From positions 62,001-126,000 of the forward strand of contig NZ_DDHJ01000013.1 of NCBI RefSeq assembly GCF_002338065.1: a stretch of DNA of 64,000 nucleotides, written 5' to 3'. The notes below the pieces were generated by a model. The model was given only the letters and a program-made list of their open reading frames with translations, was not told where the DNA came from and searched no databases. A program made the translations under genes and the position numbers. Positions 52,280-61,428 of the stretch are shown piece by piece; positions within the stretch are counted from its first letter, which is position 1; each line of letters opens with the position of its first letter. This DNA comes from Pseudomonas sp. UBA1879 (GTDB lineage: Bacteria > Pseudomonadota > Gammaproteobacteria > Pseudomonadales > Pseudomonadaceae).

Positions 52280-52825
52280 TCAATCATCCAGATTCGGAAA
52301 TTGACCGGCGATGGTCGCCTCGGTCATTTTTGCGTGCTGTCCATCGGGAGTATCGAACAGGCGAACCACGACCACCCGAGGTTGCTCACCGATGTCGAAC
52401 CATTGACAGGTGCCTGCGGGAATGGAAATCAGGTCGTTCTTTTCGCACAGCACGGTGTAGACATAATCACCGACATGGAACGAACACAGCCCACGACCTG
52501 CGACGAAAAATCGCACCTCGTTCGCCTCGTGTCGGTGCTCATCGAGGAATCCCGCACGCAGCTCGGCTTTCTGCGGGTGACGCTCATCGACGCTGATGAC
52601 TGCGCTGGACACAAGACCTCGCTCATTCATCAGTTGGCTGACCGGCTCGCGGTAGGCAGCGACGACCTCTTCATGTGTTGCACCTGCGGAGACAGGCGTG
52701 ATCGCGGGCAAGCGTTCGAAAACGACGCCCTGTTCGGCAAGGGTGGAAGCGATGTCTTCGAGATGCGTCAGCACCTTGTTCGGCAACTCCGGGGACGACA
52801 CGTGATAAACGGAAAGAATGCTCAT
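52280..52825 (-). CDS. Acireductone dioxygenase-like cupin missing one metal ligand
   Basis: A 181-residue cupin of the acireductone dioxygenase (MtnD) family, which normally acts in methionine salvage. Ligands His97, His99 and Glu103 are present (DEHRHEANEV), but the fourth ligand, usually His in a PAGT-xHWFD motif, is Gln141 (PAGTCQWFDIG). mtnB and mtnC, its usual companions, are not next to it. It may have lost or changed activity. ATG 52825 starts the family homology. It is downstream of the MFS gene in the same direction. Confidence 0.82.
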   Translation of the reverse strand: MSILSVYHVSSPELPNKVLTHLEDIASTLAEQGVVFERLPAITPVSAGATHEEVVAAYREPVSQLMNERGLVSSAVISVDERHPQKAELRAGFLDEHRHEANEVRFFVAGRGLCSFHVGDYVYTVLCEKNDLISIPAGTCQWFDIGEQPRVVVVRLFDTPDGQHAKMTEATIAGQFPNLDD

Positions 52826-52927
52826 GGCAGGGTTCCTCGGTTCAATCGCTCACCGACTCGCTGATCGGCGCAGATTCATTCAAACAATCGATGAAGCGGA
52901 CCTTCAGTGGACACTCGCCGCCTCAAA

Positions 52928-54082
52928 TCAAGGGGCCGCCTCCTTCATGCGTGTCGCGGCCAGGACAGCAGCGATCAACGCAGCGACACTGGCGATGGCG
53001 AACGTCCATTCGGCGCCCAGCGCGTTCCAGCTGTAGCCGGAATACAACGCCCCCACCGCCCCGCCAGTGCCGGACAATGCGGCATACAACGCTTGTCCCT
53101 GGCCCTGCTGACGGGGGCCGAAGCTGCGTTGCAGGAAATGGATCGCGGCCGCATGAAAACTGCCAAATGTGGCCGCGTGCAGCAGTTGAGCGACGATCAA
53201 CACACCCAGATGGTCCGCGAAATGCCCCAGCAACAGCCAGCGCAGCGACGCCAGCGCAAAACTGACGATCAATACGTGACGCACGCTGAATCGCTGAAGA
53301 ATTCGGCTCATCGCCAGGAACATCAGCACTTCCGCAATCACCCCGACGGCCCACAGCATACCGATGATGCCGCGACTGTAACCCAGGCGTTCAAGGTGCA
53401 GCGTGAGAAAGGTGTAATACGGCCCGTGGCTGAGTTGCATCAGCGCCACACATACATAGAAGGCAAGCACCCCGGGGCTGAACAGTTGGGTGAGGAAACC
53501 TTCGCCTGCGGGGCGCTGGGTCGACGCGGGCGGCTGGGCGTTGGGCACCCACCCGCTGCTGACGACGATCCCGGCCATGATCAGCAGCAACGCCTGGGGA
53601 TACAGATCGAGGCTGAACCACTCGAACAACCGCCCCAATCCCACTACGGTCAGAATGAAGCCCACCGAGCCCCAAAGACGAATCTGGCTGTAGCGCGCCG
53701 TCTGACCCTGAAGATGCGCGAGGGTGATGACCTCGAATTGCGGCAGCACGGCGTGCCAGAAGAAGGCGTGCAGCGCCATGACCATGGCCAGCCAGGCGTA
53801 GGATTTGTCGACGAGAATCAGGGAAAAACACGCCAATGTGCAAACCGCACCGAAGCGCACGATGGCCAGACGCCGACCGGTGTAATCGCCGAGCCATCCC
53901 CAAAGGTTGGGTGCCACGCAGCGCATCAGCATCGGGATTGCGACCAACTCGCCAATGCGTGCGCTGGAGAAACCCAAATGGTCGAAGTACAGCGCCAGGA
54001 ACGGCGCCGTCGAACCGAGCAAGGCGAAATAGAAGAGGTAGAAGCTGGACAGTCGCCAGTAGGGAAGCGCTGCCACGTTCAA
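52928..54082 (-). CDS. MFS transporter (HcaT/PPP-like)
   Basis: A 384-residue major facilitator with 12 helices, beginning directly with LPYWRLSSFYLFYFALLGST as HcaT-family proteins do. It shares the minus strand with aroC upstream (31-bp gap) and the mtnD-like gene downstream, an order also known from other pseudomonads. The substrate is unknown; the aromatic-acid assignment of HcaT may not hold. Confidence 0.83.
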   Translation of the reverse strand: MNVAALPYWRLSSFYLFYFALLGSTAPFLALYFDHLGFSSARIGELVAIPMLMRCVAPNLWGWLGDYTGRRLAIVRFGAVCTLACFSLILVDKSYAWLAMVMALHAFFWHAVLPQFEVITLAHLQGQTARYSQIRLWGSVGFILTVVGLGRLFEWFSLDLYPQALLLIMAGIVVSSGWVPNAQPPASTQRPAGEGFLTQLFSPGVLAFYVCVALMQLSHGPYYTFLTLHLERLGYSRGIIGMLWAVGVIAEVLMFLAMSRILQRFSVRHVLIVSFALASLRWLLLGHFADHLGVLIVAQLLHAATFGSFHAAAIHFLQRSFGPRQQGQGQALYAALSGTGGAVGALYSGYSWNALGAEWTFAIASVAALIAAVLAATRMKEAAP

Positions 54083-54113
54083 ACGCCCGTGGCGGCCGCG
54101 CCGGACTCCTGCA

Positions 54114-55205
54114 TTACAGCTGACCCAGCACCGGAGTATTGACCCGCACGTCGAGGTTCTGACCGCGATGACGCAACAAATGATCGAGCAACACGATCGC
54201 CATCATCGCTTCGGCGATCGGTGTGGCGCGGATGCCGACGCACGGGTCGTGACGGCCTTTGGTGATCACGTCCACCGGATTGCCGTCGACATCGATCGAC
54301 CGACCCGGCGTGGTGATGCTCGACGTCGCTTTCAGCGCCAGGTGCGCCACGATGGGCTGGCCCGACGAAATGCCGCCGAGGATGCCACCGGCGTTGTTGG
54401 ACACGAAGCCCTCCGGGGTCAGCTCGTCGCGGTGTTCGGTGCCGCGCTGGGCCACGCTGGCGAACCCTGCGCCAATCTCGATGCCTTTGACCGCATTGAT
54501 GCTCATCAGCGCATGCGCCAGTTCCGCGTCCAGGCGATCAAAAATCGGCTCGCCGAGCCCTGGCATGACACCGTCAGCCACCACGGTAATCTTCGCCCCG
54601 ACCGAATCCTGGTCGCGACGCAGCTGATCCATATAGGCTTCCAGCTCCGGGACTTTATCCGGATCGGGGCTGAAGAACACATTCTGCTCAACCGACTCCC
54701 AGGTCTTGAACGGAATCTCGATCGGGCCCAATTGACTCATATAGCCGCGCACGGTGATGCCTTGAGTGAGCAGGTATTTCTTGGCAATGGCGCCGGCCGC
54801 TACACGCATCGCCGTTTCCCGGGCCGAGCTGCGGCCACCGCCACGGTAGTCACGGATGCCGTATTTGTGGTGGTAGGTGTAATCGGCGTGGGCCGGACGG
54901 AACAGATCCTTGATCTGCGAATAGTCCTTGGATTTCTGGTCAGTGTTGCGAATCAGCAGGCCGATGGAAGCGCCAGTGGTCTTGCCTTCGAACACGCCGG
55001 AGAGAATTTCGACTTCATCGGCTTCCTGACGCTGGGTGGTGTGGCGGCTGGTACCCGGCTTGCGGCGGTCCAGATCGCGCTGGAGGTCTTCCAGCGACAG
55101 TTCCACACCTGGCGGGCAGCCGTCGACGATAGCAACCAGCGCCGGGCCATGGCTTTCGCCGGCAGTGGTGACAGTGAACAGCTTGCCGAAGGTATTGCCG
55201 GACAT
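54114..55205 (-). CDS. aroC: Chorismate synthase
   Basis: A 363-residue enzyme, the exact length expected. It converts EPSP to chorismate with reduced FMN, the last shikimate-pathway step. Signatures are GESHGPALVAIVDGCPPG at the N-terminus, RRKPGTSRHTT, and GGGRSSARETAMRVAAG. ATG 55205 is confirmed by homology, although the frame is open to 55325. Downstream lies the MFS gene, a likely cotranscription partner. Confidence 0.97.
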   Translation of the reverse strand: MSGNTFGKLFTVTTAGESHGPALVAIVDGCPPGVELSLEDLQRDLDRRKPGTSRHTTQRQEADEVEILSGVFEGKTTGASIGLLIRNTDQKSKDYSQIKDLFRPAHADYTYHHKYGIRDYRGGGRSSARETAMRVAAGAIAKKYLLTQGITVRGYMSQLGPIEIPFKTWESVEQNVFFSPDPDKVPELEAYMDQLRRDQDSVGAKITVVADGVMPGLGEPIFDRLDAELAHALMSINAVKGIEIGAGFASVAQRGTEHRDELTPEGFVSNNAGGILGGISSGQPIVAHLALKATSSITTPGRSIDVDGNPVDVITKGRHDPCVGIRATPIAEAMMAIVLLDHLLRHRGQNLDVRVNTPVLGQL

Positions 55206-55348
55206 GCGGGAGGCTCCGAGAAATCGACCAAAAACCAAAAAACCCAAAAAGAGCGCGCCAGTATACGCAGGCTCCACGTCTAGATCACGCGCGAACCTTA
55301 TTCGATTGGCTGCGTCCAATTTCACACTTTATTGATGATGGCCTTGCG

Positions 55349-56344
55349 ATGCTACGTGGTATGTCCCTGATTCGCGGCTTTACGCCGCTGCGAGTAATCG
55401 CTTTGACCCTCACTCTGCTGTCTTCCCTCGCCCATGCGGGCACGCCGGTCGTACTGCAACGTCCCCTCTCCCTGGAGACCGGGACGGGCGAACTGTTCGG
55501 CACCTTGCTGCTGCCCAAATCCAAAGAACCAGTGCCCGTGGTGCTGATCATCGCGGGTTCAGGCCCGACTGACCGCGACGGCAATAATCCGGACGGCGGA
55601 CGCAACGACAGCATGAAACGCCTGGCGGTGATTCTGGCCCGGCATAACATCGCCAGCGTGCGTTACGACAAGCGCGGTGTGGCCGCCAGCCGTCCGGCCA
55701 CGCCCGACGAACGCGACCTGACCATTGAAAAATACGTCGATGACGCCGTGGCCTGGAGCGAAAAAATCAAGGCCGACCCGCGTTTGGGTCAATTGATCAT
55801 CATGGGTCACAGCGAAGGCGCGCTGGTGGCCTCGCTGGCGGCGGAACGTGCAGGCGCCACGGCGCTGATTTCCCTGGCAGGCACGGGTCGTCCGGTGGAT
55901 CAAGTGATCCGCGAGCAATTGCAGGACCGACTGCCGCCTCCCCTTCTAGCCCGCAGCGAAGAATTGATCAAGGAAATGAAGGCCGGCAAGACCGATCCGA
56001 ACGTGCCCGACCCACTGCAGGTGGTGTTCCGCCCGAGCGTGCAGCCTTATCTGATCTCGCTGTTCCGCCAGAATCCGGCCGAGGCTTTTGGCAAGCTGAA
56101 GATGCCGACGCTGATCCTGCAGGGGCGCAACGACATGCAAGTAGGCGTGGGTGACGCCGAATTGCTGCACAAGGCCAAGCCCGACTCGCAGCTGGCGATC
56201 ATCGACGGCATGAACCACGTGCTGCGCATCGTGCCGATGGACATGAAACGCCAGCTGGCGTCCTACAAAGACCCGCAGTTGCCGTTGGCCAGTGAGTTGT
56301 CCGACCGCATTCTGACGTTCATCGGGTCAGTGCCATTGCATTGA
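55349..56344 (+). CDS. Exported alpha/beta hydrolase
   Basis: A 331-residue serine hydrolase with an N-terminal signal peptide (about residues 1-29 ending AHA). The lid-free alpha/beta fold has nucleophile Ser in GHSEGA (about residue 155), ILIIAGSGPTDRDG-type oxyanion residues, an Asp in LILQGRNDMQV, and His in DGMNHVL. It is likely periplasmic and probably acts on small esters. ATG 55349 or 55361 is possible. It is divergent from aroC. Confidence 0.87.
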   Translation: MLRGMSLIRGFTPLRVIALTLTLLSSLAHAGTPVVLQRPLSLETGTGELFGTLLLPKSKEPVPVVLIIAGSGPTDRDGNNPDGGRNDSMKRLAVILARHNIASVRYDKRGVAASRPATPDERDLTIEKYVDDAVAWSEKIKADPRLGQLIIMGHSEGALVASLAAERAGATALISLAGTGRPVDQVIREQLQDRLPPPLLARSEELIKEMKAGKTDPNVPDPLQVVFRPSVQPYLISLFRQNPAEAFGKLKMPTLILQGRNDMQVGVGDAELLHKAKPDSQLAIIDGMNHVLRIVPMDMKRQLASYKDPQLPLASELSDRILTFIGSVPLH

Positions 56345-56443
56345 TTTCATAGGCGGCTCTCCCCTTCAGATCTGCTGAAAACGGCCGATATCGGGTTGCT
56401 GGCATTGTGTTGCCGGGCAATGTCGAAAAACAGGATCGCCGTG

Positions 56444-57241
56444 ATGACAGAAGCAATGATGGAAGCCGAACCGGTCGCTCAGACCGATCGCCAGGAGGGG
56501 GACACCGCGGCAGTATTGTGGGAAGACGTGCAAGCCGAGCATTTCTCGATGTTGCGACTCGCGCCTCTGCCAACTGACCGGGCCACCGGGGGCCGTCCAC
56601 TGCGCTTCGTCGAGTTTGGCCGTGCGGAGCGCCACAGCAAGGACTTCAGCCTGCTGCGCATGACGTATCACTTGCCCGGGCAAAAGACCCGCAAAGAACA
56701 GAACAATCTGGACATTTGGGTCGACCACGCCAACCGTTCAGTGCGGGTCGGTCCGGAATCCGGATTGCAAATCGAGCCGTGGAACCGGGGGCTGGGCCGC
56801 TTCATGGTGGCTCAAGGCATTCACTGGGCGCAGAAACGCTGGTCTGAATACCGCATCGAAGGCACAGCCCTGGCCAACAAGGATGCATTGAACGAAGACA
56901 CCCGCCTGCGTCGCGATCACTTCCTCAAGACCCAGGGTTTTGAGGTCGCCTACGCCGACCCTCAGCACCTGAAAGGCAGCGTCAAAGACGCCAAGATCGG
57001 CAATCTGAACAATACGTGGAACACCGAAAAGGTGCAGATCGTCGAGATTCTCGACGCTGCGCACATGCTGCAGCAAGCGGAGCAGAAGATTCAGGAGCAG
57101 GAAGTCACGATCAAGAAAGCCGAAGATCGTGTGAGCAAATTCCGCCGCGACGACGCCGGGCTGCGCTTTACCATCGCGTGTCTGGTGACGTTTGCTGTGT
57201 TCCAGGCCGGGCTGTTGATCTGGATTGCGACGCACCGCTAG
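56444..57241 (+). CDS. Conserved hypothetical protein with C-terminal membrane anchor
   Basis: A 265-residue protein. The soluble N-terminal part (about residues 1-190) has no known domain. A coiled coil at about 200-235 (LQQAEQKIQEQEVTIKKAE) and a C-terminal membrane helix (about 244-262) suggest a tail-anchored protein facing the cytosol. ATG 56444 with CAGGA upstream is chosen over the earlier TTG and ATG codons. It lies 99 bp downstream of the hydrolase gene and converges on prmB. Function unknown. Confidence 0.65.
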   Translation: MTEAMMEAEPVAQTDRQEGDTAAVLWEDVQAEHFSMLRLAPLPTDRATGGRPLRFVEFGRAERHSKDFSLLRMTYHLPGQKTRKEQNNLDIWVDHANRSVRVGPESGLQIEPWNRGLGRFMVAQGIHWAQKRWSEYRIEGTALANKDALNEDTRLRRDHFLKTQGFEVAYADPQHLKGSVKDAKIGNLNNTWNTEKVQIVEILDAAHMLQQAEQKIQEQEVTIKKAEDRVSKFRRDDAGLRFTIACLVTFAVFQAGLLIWIATHR

Positions 57242-57258
57242 ATCGAATGCGATATGAC

Positions 57259-57289
57259 GTTGTGGGAGCCAGGTTGCCGGCCCCACAAC
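57259..57289. repeat. Short inverted repeat between convergent genes
   Basis: GTTGTGGG and CCCACAAC pair around a 15-nt loop with a small REP-like core (GGAGCCAGGTTGCCGGC). There is no T-run on either strand. Confidence 0.6.
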
Positions 57290-57305
57290 GGGTTCTGCGC
57301 CAGGC

Positions 57306-58214
57306 TTAGACCCGCGCCGCAAACAGCGCCTGATGTTGCCGACACTGCTCGGCGGTCAGCATGAACACCCCATGCCCGCCGCGCTGGAACTCCAACCAAG
57401 CGAAGTCCACCTCCGGGTACAGCGCTTCGACGTGCACCTGGCTGTTGCCCACTTCCACGATCAACAGCCCCTTTTCGGTCAAGTGATCCGCCGCCTCGGC
57501 CAGCATTCGTCGAACCAGGTTCAGACCATCGTCACCGCAGGCCAATGCCAGTTCGGGCTCGTGCTGGTATTCGTCCGGCATGTCGGCGAAATCTTCGGCA
57601 TCGACATAAGGTGGATTGGACACGATCAAATCAAAGCGCTGCCCCGGCAACCCCTCGAAACCATCGCCCTGAACGGTGTACACCCGTTCGTCAACGCCGT
57701 GGCGCTCGATGTTCAGGTTCGCCACTTCCAGCGCTTCGAAGGACAGGTCCGCCAGCACCACTTCAGCCTCCGGAAACTCGTCAGCGCAGGCGATACCCAT
57801 ACAACCGGAGCCGGTGCAAAGGTCGAGAATGCGCGCGGGAGGCTGAGCAAGCCAAGGCTCGAAACGGTCTTCGATCAACTCACCGATCGGCGAGCGCGGA
57901 ATCAGCACACGCTCATCGACAATGAACGACATGCCACAGAACCAGGCCTCGCCCAGCAGGTAGGCGGTGGGAACGCGTTCGTCGATACGGCGCTTGATCA
58001 GGTGCTGCACACGGACCAACTCGTCCTCTTCAAGGTTGCAGTCCAGATAGTTGTCGGAAATTTCCCAAGGCAGGTGCAGTGCACCCAATACCAACTGACG
58101 GGCTTCGTCCCAGGCATTGTCGGTGCCATGGCCGAAAAACAGGTCTTCCCCATGAAAACGGCTGACGGCCCAACGGATATGATCGCGCAGGGTGCGCAGG
58201 CGGGAAGTGATCAC
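57306..58214 (-). CDS. prmB: Ribosomal protein L3 N5-glutamine methyltransferase
   Basis: A 302-residue SAM-dependent methyltransferase that modifies a glutamine of ribosomal protein L3. The SAM-binding loop is LDLCTGSGCMG (about residues 137-147) and the catalytic NPPY motif is SNPPYVDAEDF. GTG 58214 with AAGGAG 7 bases upstream is the start; the longer open frame to 59027 runs through another gene and is rejected. PrmB is favoured over PrmC by the VDERVLIPRSPIGELI segment. Confidence 0.92.
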   Translation of the reverse strand: MITSRLRTLRDHIRWAVSRFHGEDLFFGHGTDNAWDEARQLVLGALHLPWEISDNYLDCNLEEDELVRVQHLIKRRIDERVPTAYLLGEAWFCGMSFIVDERVLIPRSPIGELIEDRFEPWLAQPPARILDLCTGSGCMGIACADEFPEAEVVLADLSFEALEVANLNIERHGVDERVYTVQGDGFEGLPGQRFDLIVSNPPYVDAEDFADMPDEYQHEPELALACGDDGLNLVRRMLAEAADHLTEKGLLIVEVGNSQVHVEALYPEVDFAWLEFQRGGHGVFMLTAEQCRQHQALFAARV

Positions 58215-58466
58215 GGCAGACTCCTTGAAAAAACGACGGGCGATTCTAGCAGCCATCCTCACAACAAACGATGCCTGCACCCGACAGTGGCCGCCTGCAA
58301 AAACTTTCCTCGGCCTTTCCGCGAATTTGCAGGCAATATGACAGTAACCGCGACCTGCTCGACGGCTTGACGCCCGGCAAAAAAGCGACGGCTGTGAGCA
58401 TTGAGATTCACAGAATCGCTCAGCCAGTGGACAATGCGGCAAAAGCCCCACTCGAAGGAGCCCCAG

Positions 58467-59090
58467 ATGTCTGTTCCAAACACCGGTCCGAAGACCATGT
58501 TTCAACTCAGTGGCCGCGAATACGCAGCGGCCACATTGAGTAATGCCACGCTGATCATCATCGATGCCCAAAAGGAATACCTCAGCGGCCCGCTGGCCTT
58601 GACCGGGGTTCAAGCGGCCATCGACAACATCGTCAAATTGGTCGACGCGGCCCGCGCTGCGAAGTCGCCGATCATTCACGTACGCCACCTTGGCACCGTG
58701 GGCGGCATGTTCGATCCGCAAGGCGAACGCGGCCAGTTCGTGCCCGAGCTGCAACCTCAAGGCGACGAAATCGTCATCGAAAAGCGCCTGCCCAATGCCC
58801 TGAACGGCACCGTCACCACCGACGACCGCAAGACCCTGCACAAGCTGCTGGAAGATCTGGGGCGCCTGGATCTGGTGGTCTGCGGCTTCATGAGCCACTC
58901 CAGCGTCAGCACCACCGTGCGCGCGACCAAAGATTACGGTTTCCGCTGCACGCTCGTGGAAGACGCCTGCGCCACCCGCGACCTGCCGACCCCCACGGGC
59001 GTGATCAAGGCTGAACTCGTGCAACAAGCGGAGATGGCCATCATGAACGACAACTTCGCCAAGCTGGCCCTGACCAAAGACCTGATCTGA
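58467..59090 (+). CDS. Isochorismatase-like hydrolase, Cys replaced by Ser
   Basis: A 207-residue isochorismatase-fold protein. Asp33 (IIIDAQK) and Lys106 (VIEKRLPN) are in place, but the nucleophile position is Ser146 (GFMSHSSVSTT). The normal Cys hydrolase mechanism is therefore not available unless Ser substitutes. ATG 58467 with GAAGGAG upstream is the start. It is divergent from prmB, so it is an autonomous gene in the aroC-folE neighbourhood. The substrate is unknown. Confidence 0.85.
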   Translation: MSVPNTGPKTMFQLSGREYAAATLSNATLIIIDAQKEYLSGPLALTGVQAAIDNIVKLVDAARAAKSPIIHVRHLGTVGGMFDPQGERGQFVPELQPQGDEIVIEKRLPNALNGTVTTDDRKTLHKLLEDLGRLDLVVCGFMSHSSVSTTVRATKDYGFRCTLVEDACATRDLPTPTGVIKAELVQQAEMAIMNDNFAKLALTKDLI

Positions 59091-59325
59091 CTGAGCCGCG
59101 TCGCTCGAAGCGGATTCACGATTCGCCGCCCCTTGACCTCACGTCGAGCGCCGTTTGAGGCGGAGCCTGAAGAAAACGCGTACGCATGCTAGCGTGAGGT
59201 TGTGTGAGCCGCTTCACATAACCGCCTATCCGTTAATGACTCGTGTTTGGCGTCGAGGGTTGGCCCGCCGGGAACCACCCGGACGTAAGCAGGTCAGAGC
59301 GCCGATACCCCTAGAGGAAGTCGGA

Positions 59326-59646
59326 ATGAAGATATCCGATGGTTTTGACGCCCGTCGCCTGCGTCCGAAAGGTCGCGGCAACTGGCGGATGCGCATTGGC
59401 GCTGCCATTTCCGCCATTTTCGCAACGGCCGGCGTATTGCTGGCCATGGCTGGAGTCGCCAGCCTGATCGGCCATCCGGCGGCACTGGGTGAACTCAACG
59501 CGAGTCCTGCCGGTGCAGTGGTCACCCTCGTGATTGGCCTGTTGATGCTCTACATCGGTGTCTGGCTATGGCGCCGCAGCCGTCGTCGCCGTCGTCGCGC
59601 TGGCGAGTTGAACATGTCCCCGCACTTGATGAAAAAGCACGATTAG
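59326..59646 (+). CDS. Small two-helix membrane protein
   Basis: A 106-residue protein with an N-terminal basic cytosolic stretch, two membrane helices (about residues 24-48 and 60-81), and a very Arg-rich tail (WRRSRRRRRRRAGE). AGAGGAAG lies about 9 bases before ATG 59326. It is conserved as a membrane protein of unknown function in this neighbourhood. The Arg cluster may contact phospholipid heads or RNA, which is only a guess. Confidence 0.65.
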   Translation: MKISDGFDARRLRPKGRGNWRMRIGAAISAIFATAGVLLAMAGVASLIGHPAALGELNASPAGAVVTLVIGLLMLYIGVWLWRRSRRRRRRAGELNMSPHLMKKHD

Positions 59647-59741
59647 CCCCTCCTTCGCGTCTCGACTACGCCATTCGATCCTTTTAGTCGCGCCGACAGT
59701 GGCGTGACTTGGTTAAACTGGCGTCCTTCGCGGAGACCGAC

Positions 59742-60302
59742 ATGCAAGACGACGATTTTTCCCTGTTCAGAAACGAGCTTCGTGGCGTCAAGCCGATCAA
59801 GACTGAACACGCGGACGTAGGCAAACCCAAAACCGACCGTAAGAACCTGGCCAAACTGCGGCAGGCAGCGACCGTGCGCTCGGACGCCACGATTACCGTT
59901 GATGGCCTGTCCGATCAATTCGTGATCGACGTCGGGCCGGAAGACACGCTGTACTGGGCGCGCGACGGGGTTCAGGAAGGTCAGATGCGTAAGCTCAAGT
60001 TGGGGCAGATCAGCTTCGACGGCAGCCTGGACCTTCATGGTATGAGCGTGGAACTCGCCCGGGAGACGATGTGGGAATTCCTCGCGGAAGCCACCAAGCT
60101 GGAGATCCGCTGCGTGCGCATCACCCACGGCAAAGCCGTGCGGCTGGACGGCAAGCGGCCCATGATCAAAAGCCACGTCAACACATGGTTGCGTCAACAC
60201 CCGCAGGTGCTGGGCTTTACCTCCTGCATCGCCAAACACGGCGGCGCAGGGGCGGTTTACGTGATGCTCAAACGCACCATGATGGATGGCCGCGACGAGT
60301 AG
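59742..60302 (+). CDS. Smr-domain protein
   Basis: A 186-residue protein of the Smr (MutS2 C-terminal-like) nuclease family. The Smr domain (about residues 90-180) has the LDLHGMSVE and ITHGKAVR motifs typical of DNA- or RNA-cleaving Smr enzymes. ATG 59742 is the start; the upstream TTG at 59709 is rejected. The terminator at 60345-60383 follows. The role is probably in DNA repair or mRNA processing, not yet settled for this subgroup. Confidence 0.87.
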   Translation: MQDDDFSLFRNELRGVKPIKTEHADVGKPKTDRKNLAKLRQAATVRSDATITVDGLSDQFVIDVGPEDTLYWARDGVQEGQMRKLKLGQISFDGSLDLHGMSVELARETMWEFLAEATKLEIRCVRITHGKAVRLDGKRPMIKSHVNTWLRQHPQVLGFTSCIAKHGGAGAVYVMLKRTMMDGRDE

Positions 60303-60344
60303 CCGCCCCTGAAGGTCGTAACTCAGGCCTGAGCCTGCGGCACA

Positions 60345-60383
60345 AAAAAGCCGCGACGAGGATTCCCTCCAGTCGCGGCTTTT
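60345..60383 (+). terminator. Intrinsic terminator after the Smr gene
   Basis: GCCGCGAC and GTCGCGGC pair around GAGGATTCCCTCCA, with AAAAA before and TTTT after; it could also serve the convergent small-lipoprotein gene. Confidence 0.85.
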
Positions 60384-60435
60384 GGCCTAGGGCGGTCGAG
60401 ATCCCGGCATCTGGCCCGGAAGCGCTTCAGCCCGA

Positions 60436-60591
60436 TCAGCGATGGTAATAGCCCGGTCCTGGGCCACCGTCGAAATGCCGGTGGTCATGCCACCCACCGC
60501 CGTGACGCCCCCAACCGGGACCGAAGAAACAGCCCGAAACCGACGACGTCAGGGCGATAATCAGCGCGATTTTCGCAATTCGGCTCAACAT
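60436..60591 (-). CDS. Small Gly/His-rich lipoprotein
   Basis: A 51-residue protein with a lipoprotein signal peptide (about residues 1-18) and lipobox SSVSGC. The short mature part is rich in Gly, His and Pro (GWGRHGGGWHDHRHFDGGPG), a composition that can bind divalent metal. It begins at ATG 60591; the longer frame is not supported. Inner- or outer-membrane attachment cannot be decided from the +2 residue (Phe). Function unknown. Confidence 0.7.
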   Translation of the reverse strand: MLSRIAKIALIIALTSSVSGCFFGPGWGRHGGGWHDHRHFDGGPGPGYYHR

Positions 60592-60830
60592 AGATTCACT
60601 CTCTTCATCCGGGCATCGTTTACCCATACGTTCAGACACCGGACCGACACATTTCGACATAGGCGCTCGGTAAAGGTTAGGTAAAGGTGCCGCGTGCTCG
60701 ATCCAGGCGGCGACGTGCCGCAGGTTTGTCGGTCACCCGCCTTACTCCTCCCCGCCGAGCTAAGCTACTATGTGCGCCTTTGCAGGCCTTCTGCCCTGCG
60801 TTTCTTTGAACCCACACGGAACACACCCCT

Positions 60831-61376
60831 GTGACACTGGAACAGAACTACACCGAGATTCTTGGTCAACTTGGCGAAGACGTCTCCCGCGAGGGCCTGC
60901 TCGACACCCCGAAACGTGCGGCCAAAGCCATGCAGTACCTTTGCCGCGGCTATCAGCAGACGCTGGAAGAAGTCACCAACGGCGCGCTGTTCAGCTCAGA
61001 CAACAGCGAGATGGTGCTGGTCAAGGACATCGAACTGTATTCGCTGTGTGAGCATCACCTGCTGCCGTTCATTGGCAAGGCGCATGTGGCCTACATTCCG
61101 AGCGGCAAGGTGCTGGGGCTGTCGAAGGTGGCCCGCATTGTCGACATGTTTGCCCGTCGCCTGCAGATTCAGGAAAACCTCAGCCGGCAGATCGCCGAAG
61201 CCGTTCAGCAAGTGACCGGCGCTTTGGGCGTGGCGGTGGTGATCGAGGCCAAGCACATGTGCATGATGATGCGCGGTGTCGAGAAGCAGAATTCGTCGAT
61301 GATCACCTCAGTGATGCTCGGCGAGTTTCGTGAGAATGCCGCCACCCGTACCGAGTTCCTTAGCCTGATCAAGTGA
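60831..61376 (+). CDS. folE: GTP cyclohydrolase I
   Basis: A 181-residue homodecameric enzyme converting GTP to 7,8-dihydroneopterin triphosphate, the first step of folate and pterin synthesis. Zinc ligands Cys73, His76 and Cys144 are present (LCEHHLLPF, AKHMCMMMRG). The start is GTG 60831. Pseudomonads usually carry more than one folE; this copy sits in the conserved aroC neighbourhood. The downstream glutaredoxin-like gene is 52 bp away and may share a transcript. Confidence 0.95.
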   Translation: MTLEQNYTEILGQLGEDVSREGLLDTPKRAAKAMQYLCRGYQQTLEEVTNGALFSSDNSEMVLVKDIELYSLCEHHLLPFIGKAHVAYIPSGKVLGLSKVARIVDMFARRLQIQENLSRQIAEAVQQVTGALGVAVVIEAKHMCMMMRGVEKQNSSMITSVMLGEFRENAATRTEFLSLIK

Positions 61377-61428
61377 TCCGGGCGTTCTGAAGCGCCGCGA
61401 CGACGGTTGCGGCCGCGAGGTTTCACGC

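Noticed and set aside
58215..59027. Extension of the prmB frame to 573 residues
   Set aside because: The extra part is antisense to the isochorismatase-like gene; GTG 58214 with AAGGAG is the evident start.
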